Below, one piece after another: positions 1-11,589 of a stretch of DNA of 64,000 nt. Each line of letters opens with the position of its first letter. The stretch's first letter is position 1. Location: the NCBI GenBank assembly GCA_946807835.1, contig OX327683.1, forward strand, positions 16,311,001 through 16,375,000, written 5' to 3'. Position numbers and translations under genes: made by a program. The notes under the pieces were generated by a model. It did no database searches, was not told the DNA's origin, and was given only the letters and a program-made list of their open reading frames with translations. This stretch comes from Ailanthus altissimus (lineage: Eukaryota; Streptophyta; Magnoliopsida; Sapindales; Simaroubaceae).

Positions 1-289
1 AGTAACTGTAACAAAATACTGTTCCCAGACACTATTCACTGCCGCGCCACGGCGCTGGGTTGTAGTTGCTGCTAGCGCTCAGCTACTGACCTAAACGCTA
101 CGACGATCAGTCGCTGACGTAACTTTTTTGTTTGACGTCCGTTCGCCTCCCATTTGTTCCTATACGTCATAATTTCTATCGTGAATCTATTTATATCAAA
201 AACCATAATTAAATAGCCAAATATTTATGATTTAGAACAAAATACAAAAGTTGGGTACAAATTATACTAATGCTTTTACGCCCCTATCA
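1..289 (-). mobile_element. Athila-like 3' LTR fragment
   Basis: This stretch ends in the same way as the complete LTR at 4059-5383. The last ~90 bases of both share blocks such as tagccaaatatttatgattt (left) and tagccacatatttataattt (right), and both finish with a 'cccctatca'/'cccttatca' edge, which is the TG start of the LTR read on the minus strand. Only the start of this LTR lies in the window; by comparison with the other copy about 1 kb more should lie to the left. Confidence 0.7.
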
Positions 290-1330
290 TATAGGACCTA
301 CAAATAAATTGCTCGCATCACACATTACTTCAAAGGGTAAGTTCTAATCTAGTGCTATAATGATCGATGTAGTGGTAAGCTTTTTCTTCAACAGTTCAAA
401 AGCTTCAAGACAAACATCATCAAAATGAAACAATACCTCCTTCTTTCGTAAGTTGCATAAGGGTTTGGAGATCTTAGAAAAATCTTTTATAAATCGTTTA
501 TAAAACTCGGCATGACCAAGAAAACTCTGCACTTCTTTCACATTAGTCGGTAGTGGCAACTTCTCGATGGTTTTTATATTCGCTCTATCAACTTCAATAC
601 CATGTGTAGAAATTTTATACCCTAAAACTATGCATTCTTTAACCATAAATGGCACTTTTCCCAGTTGAGTACTAAATTATTATATTTACATCTTTCGAGC
701 ATAAATACTAGATTATCAAGGCATAGATCAAATAAATCACTAAAAATAGAAAAGTTGTCTATAAATACCTCAATGAAATACTCTATTATATATGAAAATA
801 TGGCCATCAAACAACGCTAAAAAGTGGCCAGTGCATTGCATAGTCTAAAAGGCATTCTCCGAAAGGTAAACATATTATATGGGCATATGAATGTTGTCTT
901 TTCTTAATCTTCTGGAGCAATTGCGATTTGATCATAGCTAGAATATCCATACAAGAAGCAATAATACTCATGTCTGGCTAATCTATCCAGTATTTGATCG
1001 ATGAAAGGTAAGGAAAAATGATCTTTGCAAGTAGTTTTATTTAGTTTTCGGCAGTTCATGCATATCCTTCAACCAGTGATAGTCTTAGTAGGGTTTAAAT
1101 CATTATTCTCATTTGCCACCACAGTGATTCCTCCCTTTTTTGGTACATATTGCACTGAACTTACCCATAAGTTACCAGAAATAAGATAGATAATCCATGC
1201 ATTTAGCCACTTAATGATCTCATTTTTTACTAGATTACTAGATTTAACCACCTTTTTTGGTACATTACTAGATTTAACCACCTTTGATGCTCTATTGTAT
1301 CCTTATGCCTTTTCTCTAACAGAATTTATG
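290..1330 (-). pseudogene. Athila-like reverse transcriptase remnant
   Basis: Translated on the minus strand this shows RT landmarks in order: WVSSVQYVPKKGGITVV (fingers), a degraded catalytic box FIDNFS where the family has YVDDFS-type residues, KCxLW, and the GYKISxxGIEVD...SFLGHAEFYKRFI block. The frame runs on through a TAG that replaces a Trp codon into NLPFEVMCDAS, the first RNase H motif, and then stops at the LTR edge. Several frameshifts separate the parts, so no active enzyme is expected. Confidence 0.8.
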
Positions 1331-2560
1331 CATACAAAATGAGGGACTAATTTTCTTGATGTCAACAATTATTCATCCTATAGCTCTTTTATAATCTATC
1401 AAAACCCTCAATAATTTTTCTACTTGGGATTCATCAAGTTTTGTAGAAACTATGACTGGTAAAGTAGAAGATTCTCTAAGAAATGTATATCTTAAGTGAC
1501 TCGGTAGGGGTTTTAACTCTAGCTTAGAAGGTTCTTCAATAGAAAGCTTAATGTGAGTTTGCAAGCCTTCCGATCTATTTAAAGGTTCAACTCTCATCTT
1601 GAATATGTCAAATCTAGGAGAAAGGCTTAAAACTTATAAGTACTCTTGATCTTCACTTCTTTCTACCTCATCTCTATTTATCGCAGCACATTCTAAAGAA
1701 TCTTCAATGCTATTTTTGTTGAAAACCTCTTGTACTTCTCTATCAATAACATCAATGCTCATACATTCCTCACTTGGCCCTCTCACGACTTTGAAAACAT
1801 TGAGTGTTACTTTCTTGTTCTGCACCTTCATAGTTATTTTTCCTTTTTGAACATCAATAAGGGTTCTTCCTATGGCTAAGAATGGCCTTCCTAGTATGAT
1901 GGGTACTTCACGATCCTCCTCCATATCCAACACTATAAAATTCATCGAAAAGATGAACTTATCAACCTTTTTCTAAAACATCTTCAATAACACCCCCTTA
2001 GATACGTGAGTGAACGGTCGGCCAATTGTAAAGTGATGCTAGTAGGTTTAGCCTCCCCAAAACCTAACTTCTTATAGATGGATGATGGCATTAAGTTGAT
2101 GTTGGCGCCTAAATCACATAATGCTCTGCCAAAGAATTTGTCCTCGATAATGCATAGATGGTAAAACTTTCTAGGTCTTTCAATTTTGGTGGCAATTTCT
2201 TTTGCAAGATTGCACTAGATTCTTCGGTGAGTGCTACAGTTTTATACTCAGCTAATCTCCTTTTCTTTAATAGGATATCCTTCATAAACTTCATATAACT
2301 TGGCATTTATTCTAAAACATTTGCAATAGGTATGTTAATGCAAAGTTTCTTAAAGATATCTAAGAAATTTAAAAACTGCTTGTCCAACTTATATTTCTGT
2401 AACCTTTGAGGGAATGGTGAAGGTAGATGAAGAGGCTGAACTATAAGTTTCTGCTGATTTTTACTGGTTTGTATTGCTGCATCTACATTTTTCAGCATTT
2501 CTGCACTTTTCTACTACTGCACATCATGTTTTGCAGTAATTTCTATACTTTTTTGCACTT
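1331..2560 (-). pseudogene. Athila-like protease and linker remnant
   Basis: Minus-strand translation gives, from right to left, a Pro/Gln-rich linker, FLNFLDIFKKLCINIPI, MPSYMKFMKDILLKKRRL, then the aspartic protease with an intact ALCDLGANIN active site at about 2100-2125, followed by VPIILGRPFLAIGRTLIDV and the SIEEPSKLELKPLPSHLRY linker that leads to RT. This arrangement is typical of Athila/Tat-lineage gag-pol. Stops and frame changes divide the region into at least four pieces. Confidence 0.75.
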
Positions 2561-2749
2561 CTGCACTGTTTTTTACATCACTTATTACATTTTTCTACAC
2601 TGTTTAACCGCAACTCTTTGCCACTTCTCAAAGAGACAGCTTTGCACTGCTCTTTATCCTCTCTTGGATTCGCTTCAGTATTGCTCGGTAAAGTCCCTTA
2701 AGGTCGGTTATTAAGGGTTACAACAAGTTACCCTATTTGAGTCTCTAAA

Positions 2750-3830
2750 GTCTTCAAATATGCAGAATAGTTTTGTAAGATAGCATCATTAGACTTCATA
2801 TACTACATAAATATTTCTTCCAAGGCCGGTCTTTTCTCTTATGGAGAATGACATTCGAGTGAGTTAGGTTTAGGTTGCTACCCTAAGAAAAATTAAAATA
2901 ATTCATCCACCTCAAATTATAATAGTTTGAATGTGGATTATTTTGCTATCTATTATAATTCCCCACATAGCTTGCAGACTTTATGTATTACTCATTCATG
3001 TGATTATCACCACAGAAGTCACAAGTTACATTTTGGGTCTTGATGGCATTCATAGCATCAAATCTTTTGGTCAATATATTGATTTGTACAACCAATGCAT
3101 TGAATGCATCAATATCATAAACTCCAACAACCTTCATCGATGTAACTCTCTCAATATGCCATTAATATCTATTTGATGCAATCTCTTTCAATAACTCATA
3201 TGCTGCATCTGTGGACTTATTCATCAAAAGCTCCTCTAGCAGTGGTATTGATAATTGTCTTTAAATGACCTACTATCCTATTGTAGAATATCTGAACTAA
3301 TAACCAATTATGAACTCCATGGTGAGAACATTTCATTAACATATTTTTAAAATGTTCTCATGCCTCATATAATGACTCTCCATCAATCTACACAAATGAG
3401 GTAATGTTATTCCTCATCTTTACTATTTTTGATGATGGGAAAAACTTTGGTAAGAACTTTTGTGCTAGGTCATCCTATGTCGATATAGATCCTGATGGAA
3501 ATGATATCAACCAACTCTTGACCTTATCCCTCAATGAGAAAGGAAATAGTCACAACTTGATGAAATTGTTTGAGACTCCATTAAACTTAAATGCATTACA
3601 AATCTCCAATAAATTCACGATATGCATGTTAGGATGATCATTAGGAGCCCCATTGAATTGTATAGATTTCTTAAGTATTTGAATTGTACTTAGATTGATC
3701 TAAAAGTTATTTATGTTAATAGTTGGGCACTGAATACTAGACTGATAGGAACAACATAATCCCTCAAAGATCTTTGCGGTATCATAAGTTTAAACACAGG
3801 ATTATTGATATTGTCGCAGTTCTCTGCCAT
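2750..3830 (-). pseudogene. Athila-like gag remnant
   Basis: A minus-strand ATG at 3830 opens a frame beginning MAENCDNINNPVFKLMIPQR with an RSLRDY-type motif. Further on come LFPFSLRDKVKSWLISFPSG, DLAQKFLPKFFPSSK and RNNITSFV..IDGESLYEA, the hallmark blocks of plant gypsy gag (retrotransposon gag domain). At least two stops replace Trp or Gln codons, so the gene is dead. Gag would form the virus-like particle around the element RNA. Confidence 0.75.
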
Positions 3831-4034
3831 ATTTTTATTTTGATGTTGTTCACATGGAAGTCTTCAGAATATTCTTTCAATCTAAAGATCAAATGAAGTT
3901 AAATCTTTGCTCTTAGTTTTTCGCATGAACTGTCAAAAATAAAATTAAGAAAGTAACTAAAACTGAAAAATAAAATCTGAAGTAAAAGTAAGATAGTATA
4001 GTATTAGTACCGTTCTAAGAATATATAAAATTAA

Positions 4035-4052
4035 TCCCCGGCAATGGCACTA
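4035..4052 (-). promoter_or_regulatory. Primer binding site (tRNA-Asp type)
   Basis: The plus strand reads tccccggcaatggcacta, which matches the 3' end of plant tRNA-Asp with three transition differences. It lies six bases inside the LTR edge at 4059, as expected for a minus-strand element. Confidence 0.7.
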
Positions 4053-4058
4053 AAAATA

Positions 4059-5383
4059 TGATGTGTGCTAAAATAGCCTAGCACAAGCGTACGCTATCGT
4101 TTCAAGTAATATAGGGATTAAGTACAAATTATCATTTCCACAGAGACTATTGTATTTATTTCTTTTAATCGATTACTAAAATTACTCTATTTTACCTTTA
4201 TCTAAAAAATTTTAAAGATAAATTTTAACTAATTAAACTATTATTATCAAATTAAACTTAATTAACTACCGAATGCAATCAAAGATTGAATTCACTAATT
4301 AAGAAGCAATCTAGGGTTTCGACGTATCTGAATTTTATCGAATTCTTTGCTATAATACCAATTAATTGGCTAGACACTAATTTTATCATAAGCCTCTGTC
4401 GATGGTCGAATAATTATATCACACCTAATAATTACCTGTATACCTATGGTAATTCGAATAAGACGTAACTCATTAAAAATAAGTCTAAATCAAACCATAC
4501 ATGCCACCTAGATATATGTGTATCCTAGATGAAACTCATAGCTGTTACCCTATAATCATACATTAATCTATCCTAGGCTAAACACATGAATTCCTTTGTC
4601 AAGTTCATCATGGCTCCTTAAATATTCAAAATAGTGATCAGGTATAATGAAAATATTAAGATTAGATAAAATGAATCAATTATGCTATATTAATTTCATA
4701 CCTAAGAGTTTATTAAATTCAACTATTCTCTAGGTTCAAAACATCTAACCCTAGATCAAAAGATTTTAGCTTATGGTTAAAACAAGAATACCAAAGTAAG
4801 AATTAAAAAACATCATGAACAAGATCATCTAATTAAGTGAATAAAGAAAATAACACAAGTGATGCCCTGAGTTGTTCTCTCATCTCTTGACTTGAATGCA
4901 CAAGACTTGTTCTTCAATCTTCAATAATTTGCTTTCATCTCTTGAATTGTTTGTAAATTTGTTTTGCTTTGTGTTTGCCTCCCTAAAACTGTATTTTCTC
5001 TCTGAAAAGTATGCTTTTATACATGCTTTAAAATCTTGGTGGTAAAGGTCTTCAAATCCCACTTGTATTAGGACAAAAATAATATAAAAAAATTTCACTA
5101 ATCGCACCAGCATCGCAGCACTGAGACCTGGGGAAGTGGTGCTACCTTTCTTCAATCGAGCATTGCGGCGCTGTAGTCTTGGCAAAAGGGCACTACAACA
5201 TTCAAACTTCATCTTTAGCTGTTGCGTATTTTAAGTGCACCTCGCTCATTTTTTATCCGATTTGCCTCCAGTTTGTTACTATTTAAGATAAAAAAAACAC
5301 GAATAATTAGCCACATATTTATAATTTAAAGCAAAATACCCAAGTCGAGGTACTAAATATACTATCTAATTATGCCCTTATCA
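4059..5383 (-). mobile_element. Athila-like 5' LTR
   Basis: Bounded on the plus strand by tgatgtgtgc and cccttatca, so the minus strand begins TG and ends CA; length is 1325 bp. The inner edge is next to the primer site. It contains a GC-rich patch (about 5100-5190) with repeated GCGGCGCTG-like words, also seen at 30-110 in the other LTR. A 110-codon open frame inside the LTR has no recognisable domain and is probably fortuitous. Confidence 0.75.
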
Positions 5384-6365
5384 AGCATATCCGTATAATC
5401 CTTCCGTCATTTATATCATAAAAGAGTAAAGACATAGATCATCACCATCAAATTTCTATTTGCTCAACTGTGAACTTATCTTCAAATTTGTATCTCCAAA
5501 AATAATATCTGCAAACACTTTTGCGATACTTTTTATCCCTACAAAAAATATTTTTTAAGGTTTATACTTGTGGCCATAAGACTTTTTGGAATACAATCTC
5601 AGAGCATTAAGATATATAACTCACTCATATGAGCTGATGATCTCATATCTACGCACACCAGACTCCATAAGCATCAGACCATACCCAGTGACACCCAGCA
5701 GTTAGACTATAAAAGGTTTCTAACACGTGTGAAACCAAAGTATGGTGGATCACTCATAAGTTCACTATGGCGCTCAATTCAAAGAACCACGAATACTACT
5801 TAACTCGAGAAGATGTTTCATTGATGGCTTTATGAGATGTCTATCAAAGGTTCTCGTGAGTCTATTCAGTACCCAATCTTCACTGAATACTTGTATCTCT
5901 ATACGAGCTTCCACTAAGCTCATGGTTTACTAAGACTAACCCATTTGGACCATCCAAATATAGACATACACTGATTTATATGAATAGGTTTCACCGATAG
6001 ACTCATATTCGTAAAATCAAACCAGGAATATAGTGTTTGAAAATATACTTGCATAATGATATTTTCTAACACCATTTGTCACTCTTTGTAACTATGTCAT
6101 TACTAATATATTCTCACGTCTTTGTACTATTTCAGACAATATTCTAACTCCTTAGATTTCGCTAACTCATATAACCTGCTAGCTCTTAGCACTTATTTAA
6201 ACTCCTTTAGACCAGATCTAAACTCTTTCAGATCATACAATGTCTAAAATATTACAAGCATCTTACCATTTAATAATTAATAATATTAACAATTTTATTA
6301 GAAATGATAATTATATAAATACTACAATTAAATATCTATATATAATGGGATAGAACGTAATGACA
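5384..6365 (-). mobile_element. Copia A 3' LTR, truncated by insertion
   Basis: Strong similarity to 12473-13450, starting with agcatatccgtataat against agcagattcgtataat. The inner edge reads TGTCATTACG on the minus strand and is preceded by a G-rich polypurine tract, which fixes the LTR start. The ~880 bp present at 11590-12472 are absent here. Confidence 0.75.
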
Positions 6366-6380
6366 AATCCCCACAACTCC
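6366..6380 (-). promoter_or_regulatory. Polypurine tract of copia A
   Basis: Minus strand AGGAGTTGTGGGGATT directly precedes the LTR start TGTCATT. Such a tract primes plus-strand DNA synthesis. Confidence 0.6.
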
Positions 6381-9300
6381 TACTTGCTGTAGTGCCATTA
6401 ATGATGGTATTTAATATTCATTAACTCTACATGTTTCTCAAACACTTTAAGAGTTAAGGCCTTAGGTAGTGGATCCACTACATTATCCATGAAATGTATC
6501 TTAAATTCTTTTACATCTCCAATAGTCAAGATCTTTTTAATTCTGTGGTATTGGGAATCCACGTGATCAGATTTTCGGTGTGTTTCATGGCTTGAGCAAT
6601 TATAAGTTATTGTTGCATTATAGTGGGATAGGATTATTTGAGTTAGAATTTATTCTGAGCTTTATAACTAACTTGAATATCCATAAAACTTTATTTATAA
6701 GCTTTCCAAGCTACAACATATTCTATCTCTAAGGTAGAATTAAATATGGACATTTGAATTTCACTCATTCAACTAGTTGTGGTACTGTTGAGAAGAAATG
6801 CATGATCAGATGTAGATTATCTATCATTTGAATTAGACTAAATGTCTTAGTCTATATATCCTTTCATTTGTAAGTAGTTTTCTCCATAAGTCAAAAACTT
6901 ATCCTTAATTTTTTTCATAAGTCAGAAACTTATCCTTCATACCTCTCAGGTATAACTGGATATATTTCATGGCCTTTCAATTATTGTTACCTAGATTAGA
7001 CTGATACTGGCTTGTAACACTTACAGCCATCAAGATGTAGGTCTAGTACATAATATAGTAGATATCAAGCTACCTCTAGCTGATGCATGTGTTGTATGTT
7101 TAACACTTTAACCTTTTCATCTTATTCTCGAAGATACTTCCTTCTAAAAAGATGAATACCATGTCTGAAAGATATATCAACTGTCTCACAGTTATTAAAA
7201 TTATACATTTTCAAGACTTAGTCTATGTGCAAAGATTGGAAGAGTCTTATTAGCCTCTTAACTCTATCTCTATAAAATTATATACCTAGTATATAGGAAG
7301 TCTCTTCCAAATCTTTTATGGAGAAGTTCTTACTCAGATAACTCTTAACTGACTGAGTTGCAACATATTAATGTCATTTCCGACAATGAGTATGTTATCC
7401 ATATAGAGAACTAGAAATATAATTTATGCTCTCACTATCCTTTTTGAACACTCACGCTTTCTATTCGCTCTAAATAAAATCAGATTCACTGATTACCTTA
7501 TCAGAACGAAGTAGCATGCGACAATATCCAACAAAATTCTAATTAACTTTAGCATGCGTATTGATGAAAACATTTTCTCATAATCGGTCCTAGATCGTTA
7601 AGTGTATCGTTTTTGCACCAATCAAGCTTTAAAGATTTCTATCTCCTATTGGACTTATAATTCCAATGCGTAAACTCATTTACAACAAATAGGAACATTT
7701 TCTACAGGAAGTACAACCAAGTCCTAGACTTGATTGTCATGCTTAGAGTTAATTCGAATTTCATGGCATCTTATCGTTTTCCCTACATAAGGTTTAACAT
7801 CGTCTTTCTATAAGTTATATGATCTTTCTCTTCAACTAAGAAAATACCAAGAGCATATGTCATGTATCAAACATACCTAATAGGTAGTCTTGATATCCTT
7901 TTTGACCTATGGGAAGAGTGTATTCATAGTATTTCACTCAATTGACTTTCAGGTTTCATTGTCAGTTTATTATCACCCTGATTAACTTTATAAAGTTTAA
8001 TCTTTCTATAATCCTCACAACCCATGAGAAACTATTTCTATAAGAAAGTGGTATTACGAGTAACGAATACTTTTTGTTCCTTTGGACAATCGAACTGATA
8101 TCCCATTGAATGCTTGAAATATATAATTAATCGATATTTGTACCATTTGTGTTCAAATTTATCCTGTTGCATAACTCTTATGTAAGTAGGATAACCCCAA
8201 ATATTAATATACTTAAGACTCAATTTTCTTCCAGTCCATATCTCATATGTAGTAGAAGGAACGACTTACAATAAAATTTTGTTCAATAAGTGAGTAGCAG
8301 TTTCTAGAGATAACCCCATGGATATTTTTAAAGATCGATGAAGATCAACATCAATTAGACTATATCTAATAAAGTTTAATTTCTCCACTCTAAAATACAT
8401 TTGTGTTGAGGAGTACCTAAAGAACTATATTGAGCTATAATCTCATTCTTTTTTAAATAATTTATGAATTTACTGCTCATACATAAATAGTCTCGATATA
8501 ATCGAAGACATTCAATATACATAGTAGTTTATTTCTCTACTTCTAGTCGGAACTCTTTGAACACTTCAAAATTTTCGATCTGTGTTTTTCAGAAACACAT
8601 GTCCATATCGTGACAAATTACGATAAAGACAGCGAAGTATCAAAATCCACCAGTGGTAGTACGATTCATTAGATCATATACATTACTATATACTAGTTTC
8701 AATAAATCAGTGGCCCAATGTCTAACACGTACATAAGGATTGGTCAACTTCCCTTGAATACAGGATTCTTAAATTAGACAAGGTTTTATGGTTAGATCAG
8801 GTATTTGACCATCCTTAACCAGACGAAATAATCATCTTATGCCTACATGATCTAATCACTTATGTCATAATTCGTTATTATTCAAAGTTCTCGAACTACT
8901 ATTTGTTCTTTTCACCTATATATTTTAAGACAATTCCTGTTGTATCTAGATATAATGGTTATTCATTAGCTGACATTCAGTTAGCAAACTATTATCATTA
9001 TCATATAAACACGAGAAACTATTCTTAATGTATTTATGATAACCCTCTATGTCTAACACAAGGAGTGATGTTTCGCCTAATAATGTTTTGTACAAAATAA
9101 AAATTATATAACATAATAATTTTTGCAAGAATAGAGAAGTGACTTAAAAGTCCTAACAGCTACCACGTCTAGAAAATCTCTATTTTCTACGTGAAGTTAT
9201 ATTTCCTTTTCATAGCTACTTAGCTTTACTTAAATTATGTAATATCTTACAGATATGAGAAGAATATACTATATCTCATACCTATGCACCTTTTAGTATC

Positions 9301-10560
9301 ATGTGCATATGAAATGTCAATTATTGACAAACAAATATCTAAGAGGTCTATCTTTTTTAAATTAAGGTTCCTAAAATAGTAAAGTTTATTATTTTAAAAC
9401 TAACTATAATGGAAATATTTCTATGTAATTATTCTCTATATGTGATTTTGATATATCAAATAAATTTCAGATTAAGTATAATACTACTTGTACATCTCAT
9501 GTGCATATGCTCCTATTGAAGATCATTAGATATCAAAACTGGGATATATAATTTGACTCTCAAATTATTCTTAATCCTTTTCTGATAAGCTTCCGTCTCT
9601 TCTCAAGAGATATTATCAGAAACACCTCTTATATTACCTTTTGATTAATGATATATCTTAGTTTTTTTAAAAATTTAGAACAATTCGCAAATTTATAAGC
9701 AAATCTAAATATTTATCAGTACCTTATAGTTTGTGTGCCGAGATAAAGTATACTAACGAGTTGCTCAAAGTCATCTTATCTCTATAAAGACACTAACCTT
9801 ATCACTATAAGATAAAATAAGAATATTTTTAATCATTAATAAATAACGCTTTAGATCATGGGTATAACTTTTATACATTTTTTAATCTAAAGACGCCCTT
9901 TCACTGCTTTACATAGTCCTTTAAATCTCTCAAAGAAGAAAACGACAGTTTAAAATTTTTTTAAAACTATACAGCGAAAAGTAAGGACCCCATTGACATT
10001 TTACTCCAACCGCACATTTTAAAGATTTTAGCTTTTATAAACCCAAAAGGTAGATAATTATTGTCAATTGCATCTCATATAACTCTTATCACTGATCTTA
10101 AATATATCTTATCCGCACACTATAGCGATCTAGGATAAATATATTCCATCTTAACTTACAATTGTCAAATATATGTTACCGATACTATCTGCACACTTTA
10201 GCAATTTATAGTAATACTTTCACATATATTTGCCTTATCTAATGTTTAACCGGTATAGTCCAAGCCACAACGTCTAATCTCTCACACTTTAGTAATCTTA
10301 AGAATGACCCAAGAGACTCGTCTAACACTATATTAACAAGATGGATAATTGTATAATATTATCTCATAACAAAGTACTATTCAATCTGATTAAGAGAGAT
10401 TTTAAATACATCCACATCACAAAAGGATGATTATTTTGATCATTCATTCATTTTTACGCAAACACAACTAATCCCCACCAATAAGGATCTCATTGTGGTT
10501 ATCAACATAAACAAATGATCTTAGTATATATAACAATATATAATTGCATAGTATAAAGAT
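6381..10560 (-). pseudogene. Copia A gag-pol remnant
   Basis: Minus-strand translation shows copia order. Pre-integrase and integrase motifs lie near 8570-8900 (GKLTNPYVR, ATDLLKLVYSNV). The block SLKYINIWGYPTYI followed by PKEQKVFVTRNTTFL, which links integrase to RT, is at 8038-8223. RT near 7100-7800 carries FLVLYMDNILIVGNDI, with the catalytic YVDD changed to YMDN. The RNase H tail at 6400-6600 includes KSDHVDSQYHRIKKILTIGD and VVDPLPKAL. Stops and frameshifts are dense throughout. The part to the right of ~9200 should hold gag and protease, but I could not recognise clear motifs there. Confidence 0.7.
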
Positions 10561-10569
10561 CAGATGCAT

Positions 10570-10735
10570 TAAAAAAATATTTAATGCCATTAACGTTGTG
10601 GTGTTCTATTTGAACGCTGCGACATTTTACTTGAACGTTGTGGCATTCATAATCCTCGAGCATTCATATAAATAAAATGTATTTTTCATAACGTTACAGC
10701 ATTCACAACGCTGTCGCATTCAATCAACTTCATAT
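10570..10735. repeat. GC-rich degenerate 15-bp repeats in the copia A leader
   Basis: About five degenerate copies of a word close to aacgctgyrgcattc (for example aacgttgtggtgttc, gaacgctgcgacatt, aacgttacagcattc, aacgctgtcgcattc) stand out in very AT-rich DNA. A matching set occurs in the unrelated LTR at 61717-61890. Confidence 0.6.
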
Positions 10736-11570
10736 TTCAAACATCAACATATTCAAAATTTAAACATCTACATGTTCAATTTTAAATATTATCATATTTA
10801 AATATTAAATATCTACTTGAACAACATTATGTTCAAATATTAAACATCATCATGTTTAATTTTAAATATCACTATATCCAAATTTTAAACATCAACATGA
10901 TTAAAATTGAAATTTCACTACGTTTAATATTTTAAACATTAACATGTTGTTCAAATATATAACATCAAATGTCAAACTATTCAACAACATATTTAACTTA
11001 TAAACATCATGTTAAAAATCAAATATCATCGTGTTAAAATATATATAACATCTTATGTTGTTCAAATATATATAACATCACATGTTAAAATATTCAACAA
11101 CAACAACATATTTAACTTATAAACATCACCATGTTAAAAATCAAATATCATCATGTTAAAATATATGTAACATCACATATTGTTCAAATGTATATAACAT
11201 CACATGTCAAAATATTCAACAATAACAATATATTTAACTTATAAATATCACCATATTAAAAATCAAATATCATCATGTTCATTTTTTTTTATAAACATCA
11301 ACATGTTAAAAAAAATAAAATAAACATAACCATGTTTAAAATTACAAACATCAATGTGTCCAAATTTTAAACATCACTATGATTAAATTTAAAACATCAC
11401 CATGCTCAAATTTAAATATTATATTGTTTAAGAACATTACAACATGTTCATTACCATGTTTAAATATTAAACATCACCATGTTAATTTTAAACATCATCA
11501 AGTTATTCAAATACATAACATCACCATGTTAAAACATATTTAACCACAATAAGCATCACACACTCAATTT
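10736..11570. repeat. AT-rich leader repeats of copia A
   Basis: Dozens of variants of aacatcaccatgttaaa fill the stretch between the primer site and the presumed gag. Within it three longer tandem copies of ~111-122 bp begin at 10950, 11061 and 11183, each starting ttcaaatatataacatca-like. The word contains catg/acatgt palindromes and occurs in direct orientation. Confidence 0.65.
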
Positions 11571-11575
11571 AACAT

Positions 11576-11589
11576 GCTCTGATACAATT
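11576..11589 (-). promoter_or_regulatory. Primer binding site of copia A (initiator tRNA-Met type)
   Basis: The minus strand reads AATTGTATCAGAGC immediately after the LTR end, against the canonical TGGTATCAGAGC. Confidence 0.65.

Larger units (their letters stand above)
1..5383 (-). mobile_element. Truncated Ty3/gypsy (Athila-like) retrotransposon
   Basis: A minus-strand element in the order 5' LTR (4059-5383), tRNA-Asp-type primer site, gag, protease, reverse transcriptase, then directly a second LTR at 289. Most of RNase H, all of integrase, any env-like ORF and the polypurine tract are missing. Every coding domain has stops and frameshifts, many of them Trp or Gln codons changed to stops. 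The gag and protease resemble plant Athila/Tat-lineage elements. The right edge abuts a copia LTR with no loss, so the element looks inserted into that copia LTR. Confidence 0.8.

Noticed and set aside
2427..2714. 95-codon plus-strand frame rich in Cys, Phe and Tyr
   Set aside because: It is the antisense shadow of the Gln/Lys-rich gag-protease linker of the Athila-like element.
4880..5212. 110-codon minus-strand frame
   Set aside because: Lies wholly inside an LTR and has no recognisable domain.
5639..5720. GC-richer patches within copia LTRs as possible tRNA genes
   Set aside because: No paired tRNA arms or B-box (gttcgaatc-like) could be found.
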